This document shows positions 59,400 through 64,000 of a stretch of DNA of 64,000 nucleotides, one piece after another. Position numbers and translations under genes: made by a program. The notes beneath the pieces are model-generated. The model saw nothing but the letters and a program-made list of their open reading frames with translations, made no database searches and was not told where the DNA came from. The stretch is from Sphingobium limneticum (GTDB taxonomy: Bacteria; Pseudomonadota; Alphaproteobacteria; Sphingomonadales; Sphingomonadaceae): NCBI RefSeq assembly GCF_008710155.1, contig NZ_VYPZ01000012.1:1-64000 (forward strand), read 5' to 3'. The stretch's first letter is position 1; every line of letters begins with the position of its first letter.

Positions 59400-61055
59400 A
59401 TGATCGCGACCAAGACGTTATGCGGCCGATGTGCCATGGGGTGCGGCGTACGCGCTATGGCCGATCCACAGGACGGAAAAGATCGGCGCGTCTTTCTGGA
59501 AGGCGATCGGATTCATCCCGCCAATATGGGTTGGCTCTGCCCGGCGGGTGAAGCGCTGGTGTTCGAAGCGGGGCTGGAAGGGCGTCTGCTGCACGCCCGG
59601 CTGGGCGCGCGGCGCATTCCGCGCGATCGGGCGATCGCGCAGGCGGCCAAGCGCCTGACCGACATCGTCGCGCGCCATGGCGCCGGCAGCGTCGCGCTGC
59701 ATGTGGCGGGCGACCTGACGACCGAGGATTATTTCGTCGCCAACAAGCTGATGAAGGGCTTTATCGGCTCGGCCAATATCGACGTGCCCTGGGCGGAGGC
59801 CGGCGCGCAGGCGCATCGCGTGGCGTTCGGCGAAGATGTCATGCCCACCAGCGTCGAGGATATCGAGCAGGCCGAACTCATTCTGTTGATCGGCGCGCAG
59901 GCGCTCCAACGGCATCCGCTGCTCAACGAGCGAGTGAGGCTGGCCCGTGAGGAGCAGGGCGCCCTACTGGTTGTGATCGATCCCGATCCGGCGTCGGCCG
60001 ATGGGGATGCCGACCTTTACCTGACGCCGGCGCCGGGGACGGTGGACAGGCTGTTGGGCGGGCTATTGCTCCATTGCCATGACGCGAACCTTATCGACCT
60101 GCCGTTCCTGAGCGAGAAAGTGGCGCTGCCGCATGGCTATTGGGACGATCTGCGGCCGGGGCATGATCTGTGGTCGGTGACGCGCGCGACCGGTTTGCCG
60201 GCTGCGCGGATCCGTGAGCTGAAGGACATGATCGCCGGCGCCGGGCGGATGGTGACGATCTTCGATCCCGATGGGGAGGAGGGAGCGGATCGTACCGCCG
60301 CTGCCATCCTTGCGCTGCATCTGGCGACGGGGCGGATCGGACGACCGGGTGCGGGGCCGTTCGCCCTGCCCGGCGCGCCCAATGCCATGGGCGCGCGGGA
60401 AGCCGGATGCTGCGCCACGACATTGGCCGCGCACCATGCGTTCGGGGCGGATGGGCATGGATCGGTTGCACGTTTCTGGGCCGCGCCGAAACTGGTGAAG
60501 GCGCCGGGCCTTGCTGGCGCGGCGCTGCTTGATGCGATCCGGGACGGGCGGATCAAGGCGCTGATCATGTTGGGGGCCATGCCGCCCGTCTGGTTCGATG
60601 CGTTGCCCGCCAGCCGGCCCTTCACCTTGTTCGTCGGTGACAGGCTGGACCCGTCAATGGCCGATCGGATCGATATCGCCCTGCCCATGGCGGCGATGCT
60701 GGAGCGGGACGGGACGTTGACCAGCGCGGACCGGTTGATAGGTCGGCAGCGCCCTGTCTTCCCGCTGCCGGGGGAAGCGCGGCCGGGCTGGTGGATCGTC
60801 ACGCAGATCGCGCGGGCTATGGGATGGCATGAGGCCTTCCATTATGAGCGGCCGGCGGAAATCTATCGCGAACATGCCCGGCTGTCCGCCTATCATGATG
60901 ATGGGCGGCGCGTATTCACCCTGCGCCGCCATGCCCCGGTGTCCAATCCCGCCTATCAGGAATTGACGCCCTGGCGATGGGGTGAGCTGCCGTTCGATGA
61001 AGGGCGGTTCCCCACGGACGATGGCAAGGCGCGGCTGGTCCGCTTCTGGGATTAA
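59400..61055 (+). CDS. Degenerate NasA-like molybdopterin oxidoreductase homologue, 551 aa
   Basis: The N-terminal Fe4S4 site is complete (CGRCAMGC at 8-15 and Cys47 in GWLCPAG). LMKGFIGSANID and later HLATGRIGRPGAGPFALPGAPNAMGAREAG match assimilatory nitrate reductase NasA. Two features are missing. The region where NasA has its Mo-ligand Cys (after SANID) reads VPWAEAG. The chain also ends at DGKARLVRFWD, where the C-terminal molybdopterin-dinucleotide-binding domain should begin. Full enzymes are about 850-900 residues. No frameshift is evident, so this looks like a genuine shortened paralogue. It may not be a nitrate reductase. Confidence 0.8.
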   Translation: MIATKTLCGRCAMGCGVRAMADPQDGKDRRVFLEGDRIHPANMGWLCPAGEALVFEAGLEGRLLHARLGARRIPRDRAIAQAAKRLTDIVARHGAGSVALHVAGDLTTEDYFVANKLMKGFIGSANIDVPWAEAGAQAHRVAFGEDVMPTSVEDIEQAELILLIGAQALQRHPLLNERVRLAREEQGALLVVIDPDPASADGDADLYLTPAPGTVDRLLGGLLLHCHDANLIDLPFLSEKVALPHGYWDDLRPGHDLWSVTRATGLPAARIRELKDMIAGAGRMVTIFDPDGEEGADRTAAAILALHLATGRIGRPGAGPFALPGAPNAMGAREAGCCATTLAAHHAFGADGHGSVARFWAAPKLVKAPGLAGAALLDAIRDGRIKALIMLGAMPPVWFDALPASRPFTLFVGDRLDPSMADRIDIALPMAAMLERDGTLTSADRLIGRQRPVFPLPGEARPGWWIVTQIARAMGWHEAFHYERPAEIYREHARLSAYHDDGRRVFTLRRHAPVSNPAYQELTPWRWGELPFDEGRFPTDDGKARLVRFWD

Positions 61056-62224
61056 TTCTGGCCGGCGATCGCCTGAAGATGGGCGAGCAGCGTGTCGCCA
61101 TTGGCGGTCCAGGTGAAGCGCAGCGCGGATTCCCGCACGGCGGATCGGGCGGGCGGATTGTCCAGTATCGCGCGGACGGCCTGCGCGATCGCATCGGGAT
61201 CGCGCTCCACGATCCGGCCGGCGTCCGGCCGGTCGAGCAGCTCGCGCGCGCCGCCGACATCGGTGATGACGATCGGCGTACCGCAGGCGAGCGATTCCAC
61301 CCAGGCATTGGCCAGCCCCTCCGATTCGGAAGGCAGCGCCATCACATCGGCGGCGGTATAGATGCGCGGCAATTTATGATGCGGTACCGACCCCAGAAAG
61401 CCGACACGCCGTTCGACGCCCAGTTCCTGCGCCAGATTTTCCAGCGTGCGGCGGAAGGCGCCTTGCCCCGCCAACAGCAACGTCACATCGGGCAATTGCG
61501 GCAGTGCGCGGACCAGCAGATCCTGCCCCTTGCGCGGGATCAGCGCCCCGACGCAGAGCATGACCGGGCCGCTGAAGTCCAGTGCGGCCTTGGCTGCGTC
61601 GCGGTCGCCCCCTTCGAACGTGTCGAGATCGACGCCGGTATAATGGACGCGGATCTTGTCCATATCGATGCCCATGCGGCCCATCGATCGGCGCATGGCT
61701 TCGGACACGGCGAGCAGGCCGGAAGCGCCCTCGGCCGCCTGCAGCACCAGCTTGCGCGTGCTGCGCTGCGTACCCCAATAATGGATGTCGGCGCCGCGCG
61801 CCTTGACCGAATAGGGGATGCCGAGCGCTTTCGACAGGCGCTGGGCCACGGGGCCGTCGGGGAAGAAGAAACTGGCGTCGATCACGTCGAACGGCTTTTC
61901 CGCGTGCAGCCGGCGGACCAGCGGCAGGATGGCGCGAGTCATGGCGCCGACATTGGTGGCGCCGCCGAATTTGGGGATGATCGGGAAAGTCGGGCGGTAG
62001 ACTGTCAGCTCGCGCCAGCGTTCCTTGCGCGGCAGCGCGCGCAGCGGGGCGTAGCGGCTGGCCAGCGATAGCGGCCATGGCGGCAGCCCGACCGGCGCGA
62101 GTACGGTAACGTCTGCTTCGGGCCGGCTGGCCAGTTCGCGCGCCTGCCGTTCCACGAACACGCCGAAATTGGGCCGGCTGATGTCGGGAAAGAGGGTCGA
62201 TAGCATGAGAATGTTGAGCGCCAT
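61052..62224 (-). CDS. Glycosyltransferase family 4, 390 aa
   Basis: A GT-B glycosyltransferase. MLSTLFPDISRPNFGVFVERQARELASR is the usual N-terminal part. LCVGALIPRKGQDLLVRAL and LPSESEGLANAWVESLACGTPIVITDVGG mark the donor-binding half. It is convergent with the NasA-like gene, overlapping by 4 bases. It probably acts in exopolysaccharide or glycolipid synthesis; the substrate is unknown. Confidence 0.9.
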   Translation of the reverse strand: MALNILMLSTLFPDISRPNFGVFVERQARELASRPEADVTVLAPVGLPPWPLSLASRYAPLRALPRKERWRELTVYRPTFPIIPKFGGATNVGAMTRAILPLVRRLHAEKPFDVIDASFFFPDGPVAQRLSKALGIPYSVKARGADIHYWGTQRSTRKLVLQAAEGASGLLAVSEAMRRSMGRMGIDMDKIRVHYTGVDLDTFEGGDRDAAKAALDFSGPVMLCVGALIPRKGQDLLVRALPQLPDVTLLLAGQGAFRRTLENLAQELGVERRVGFLGSVPHHKLPRIYTAADVMALPSESEGLANAWVESLACGTPIVITDVGGARELLDRPDAGRIVERDPDAIAQAVRAILDNPPARSAVRESALRFTWTANGDTLLAHLQAIAGQN

Positions 62225-62284
62225 GGCCTCTCTCTTCGCAACATAGTCTTTAGAAGATGGTTAAGCAGCCCCGCGCCGACTTGG

Positions 62285-62848
62285 CTAGAGGCGTCGGACG
62301 AGTTGCACCGCCACAGCGGCCCATGGCGGGTCGGTGATGACCGTTTGGCGGGCACCGGCGCCGAAGGGGAGGAGTTGCAACCGGTCGCCTTCCCGGCCGA
62401 TGAGCCGCCCGAACAGGAAGCGGCCGGCGGGGCGGGGGACGAGCAGGTCGCGGTTGAGCGCGCCGGCAAATTCCTCCGGCGCGATCCGCTTGCACCAGAT
62501 GGCGTCGCCGCTGCGATAGTCGCCGATGCTGGCGTTGACATGGACGCCGACCATGCCGTCCGATGCGACGGGCGGGGGGAAGGCGAGCGGGCGGGTGGGC
62601 GCGCGCGCGCCGTCGGGGCCGAGCAGGGCGGCGACCGGCACGGCGGCCTGCCCCGGCAAAGCGACCAGTTCGGCGGTCGTCACGCCCAGCGCCAGCGCGA
62701 TGCGATTGAGCCATTTGACCGATACGGTACGGGTGCCGGTTTCCAGTCGCCCGATCGTCTGTGCCGTGGTAGGCGGATCGCATAGCGCGCCGACCTGCTC
62801 CAGCGTCAGCCCCTTCGCCTTGCGAACTTCGCGGATGCGCGTGATCAT
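62285..62848 (-). CDS. XRE-family helix-turn-helix regulator, 187 aa
   Basis: The N-terminal helix-turn-helix is IREVRKAKGLTLEQVGALCDPPTTAQTIGRLETGTRTVSV. The C-terminal 110 residues are a small beta-rich domain (MVGVHVNASIGDYRSGDAIWCKRI), which recalls S24/LexA-like C-terminal folds but lacks a visible Ser-Lys dyad. The target is unknown; it diverges from the DUF6456 gene, which may be regulated by it. Confidence 0.85.
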   Translation of the reverse strand: MITRIREVRKAKGLTLEQVGALCDPPTTAQTIGRLETGTRTVSVKWLNRIALALGVTTAELVALPGQAAVPVAALLGPDGARAPTRPLAFPPPVASDGMVGVHVNASIGDYRSGDAIWCKRIAPEEFAGALNRDLLVPRPAGRFLFGRLIGREGDRLQLLPFGAGARQTVITDPPWAAVAVQLVRRL

Positions 62849-62947
62849 GCCATGTCCTGAAATAAGAACCTATTTGGTTTTCTCTTTCCTACAGATTATC
62901 CCACATGGCAAGTGTCTGCGCTGCATATAGTCAGCGGAGAGACGTTT

Positions 62948-63400
62948 ATGGCCGCCACCCATGTCGAACAAATGATCGAAGATCCCGATGGGCGGACGCA
63001 GTCGGTCATGGTGCATATCGGCGAATCGCCGATCGCCTGGCTGCATGCGCGTGGGCATTTGAGCGAACGGCATTATGTGGCGGGCGATCTGTTGCGCCGG
63101 GATTGGGAGAAGGCTGGGCTGGGCGCGCGGGTCACGATGCGCTGGGACGGAGCGCCGCGCGGCGGGCGTATGGCGGGGCAGCCAAGCGATCCGACATTGG
63201 CGCAACTGGCGGCGCGGGATCGGTTCGACGGGGCGATCAAAGCCGCCGGGCCGGGGCTGGCCGACATATTGTGGCGGGTCGCCTGCGCGGGCGAAGGGCT
63301 GGTCGCGGCGGAAAAGGCTTTGGGCTGGCCAAGCCGCGCGGGAAAACTGGTGCTGACGCTGGCGCTGGATCGGGTGGCGGCCTGGTATCGGCTGGCCTGA
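62948..63400 (+). CDS. DUF6456 domain protein, 150 aa
   Basis: The core IGESPIAWLHARGHLSERHYVAGDLLRRDWEKAGLGARVTMRWDG matches the DUF6456 family, and LADILWRVACAGEGLVAAEKALGWPSRAGKLVLTLALDRVAAWYRL is its closing helical part. Relatives often carry an extra helix-turn-helix at the front, which this one lacks. A DNA-related regulatory role is suspected. I chose the ATG at 62948. Confidence 0.8.
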   Translation: MAATHVEQMIEDPDGRTQSVMVHIGESPIAWLHARGHLSERHYVAGDLLRRDWEKAGLGARVTMRWDGAPRGGRMAGQPSDPTLAQLAARDRFDGAIKAAGPGLADILWRVACAGEGLVAAEKALGWPSRAGKLVLTLALDRVAAWYRLA

Positions 63401-63943
63401 TCAGGCCAGCATGCCCGTGCCCAGCAGCAGGAGCAGCTTCACGTCCATCGCATAGCCCTGCGCGCGCCAGTCGGCGATCTGTTCGTGCAGCGTTGCGAGG
63501 GGGACGCGATGGACCACTATATCCTCGCCCTCCACGCCGCCGCCTTCGCCGGTCTTCACCAGATCATGGGCGCGGAAGAGGGTGAAGCTTTCCGACACCA
63601 TGCCGGGCGAGCTGAAATATTGACCGAGCGATTCGAGGCGGCCGGGCAGGAAGCCGGTTTCCTCCTCCAGTTCGCGCGCGGCGGCGATGCTGGCGTCTTC
63701 GCCCTCTTCCTCATCGCCGACCAGTCCGGCGGGCAGTTCGATGCAGCGCCGGCCGAGCGGCACGCGATATTGATCGACCAGCAGGACGTGGCGGCCATCC
63801 TCCGCCTCGTCGATGGCCAGGATGACAGCGGCGTGAATGCCGCGCGCCCGGCCGACATATTCCCATTTGCCACGCCGCTTGGCGGTGATGAAGCGGCCGG
63901 CCCACATCACTTCTTCGGGGGCAGTCCGGTCCGGGTCGGTCAT
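63401..63943 (-). CDS. NUDIX hydrolase, ADP-ribose pyrophosphatase type, 180 aa
   Basis: The Nudix box is complete: GLVGDEEEGEDASIAAARELEEETG at about residues 73-97. QYRVPLGRRCIELPAG before it and FSSPGMVSESFTLF after it are typical of ADP-ribose/sugar-nucleotide pyrophosphatases. The ATG overlaps the stop of a gene further upstream (ATGA), so it is the second gene of an operon reading in from the right edge. Confidence 0.92.
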   Translation of the reverse strand: MTDPDRTAPEEVMWAGRFITAKRRGKWEYVGRARGIHAAVILAIDEAEDGRHVLLVDQYRVPLGRRCIELPAGLVGDEEEGEDASIAAARELEEETGFLPGRLESLGQYFSSPGMVSESFTLFRAHDLVKTGEGGGVEGEDIVVHRVPLATLHEQIADWRAQGYAMDVKLLLLLGTGMLA

Positions 63944-64000
63944 AATTCGATCAGCCTGTCGGGAAGTTCGTTGATATCATCGTCTGCGCGGGGGAAGTGC
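63940..64000 (-). CDS. 3' end of an unidentified gene (partial)
   Basis: The last 60 bases contain an open frame on the minus strand ending FPRADDDINELPDRLIEL and a TGA that overlaps the NUDIX start codon. The overlap supports a real upstream gene in the same operon. Too little is present to identify it. Confidence 0.55.
   Translation of the reverse strand, partial: HFPRADDDINELPDRLIEL

Noticed and set aside
1..64000. CRISPR array, rRNA operon or insertion sequence with transposase
   Set aside because: I saw no regularly spaced identical repeats with unique spacers, no rRNA-like sequence and no transposase-like protein.

Overview
The window is high-GC alphaproteobacterial DNA. The gene set and neighbourhoods (phoR-pstSCAB-phoU-phoB, fmt-truA beside recR and def, erpA, glnE, a ketone-body CoA-transferase with 3-hydroxybutyrate dehydrogenase, KpsC/KpsS-like capsule genes, TonB-receptor-like barrels) suggest a member of the Sphingomonadales, probably Sphingobium or Sphingomonas. 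This is inferred from protein character only; there is no rRNA in the window.

Positions 1-10490 are the right-hand part of an integrated mobile element lying against the 3' end of a tRNA-Arg(TCT) gene (10500-10576, minus). It carries a RepA-like replication ATPase with a cluster of short direct repeats in its 3' end, an HNH nuclease, a large terminase, five small accessory genes, an HK97-type major capsid protein, prohead protease, portal, a head-tail connector and a tyrosine integrase. No tail, lysis or holin genes are present, and the head genes run with start/stop overlaps straight into the integrase. This is the layout expected of a capsid-forming phage satellite (cf-PICI-like) rather than a complete prophage. 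The left end lies outside the window.

Positions 10500-25203 are core chromosome: an MHS-family transporter, a YhhQ-type queuosine-precursor transporter, a PAS-GGDEF protein, truA and fmt, recR, def, an Arr-type rifampin ADP-ribosyltransferase and the complete phosphate regulon phoR-pstS-pstC-pstA-pstB-phoU-phoB, with a candidate Pho box between phoR and pstS. Positions 25303-29233 hold a cassette: a small Tat-signal protein followed by a terminator-like hairpin, a glycosyltransferase, a PqqD-like protein, an HprK-related kinase and a nucleotidyltransferase. It resembles the predicted 'HPr-rel-A' systems and the tailoring genes of phosphorylated lasso peptides, but has no lasso cyclase or protease. 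It is followed by an operon for a secreted endonuclease/exonuclease/phosphatase-family enzyme, an outer-membrane barrel and a beta-propeller-like periplasmic protein.

Positions 32457-49070 contain a bdcR/bdcA-like pair, an M20 hydrolase, a parDE-type toxin-antitoxin pair, an S10 carboxypeptidase, 3-hydroxybutyrate dehydrogenase with a patatin-like phospholipase, a YpfJ-like metallopeptidase, glnE, a BCP peroxiredoxin, a DUF455 ferritin-like protein, an M23 peptidase, erpA, xthA and a DUF2239 gene. Palindromic intergenic repeats occur at about 38.4, 47.6 and 57.1 kb.

Positions 49092-64000 contain a LysR regulator divergent from scoA, then an acid phosphatase lipoprotein gene lying between scoA and scoB, a HIT protein, a capsule cluster (GT4, KpsC-like, KpsS-like) and modABC. 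Divergent from modABC is a molybdopterin oxidoreductase homologue that lacks both the expected Mo-ligand cysteine and the C-terminal cofactor-binding domain. The window ends with another GT4, an XRE regulator, a DUF6456 protein, a NUDIX hydrolase and the 3' end of one more gene.
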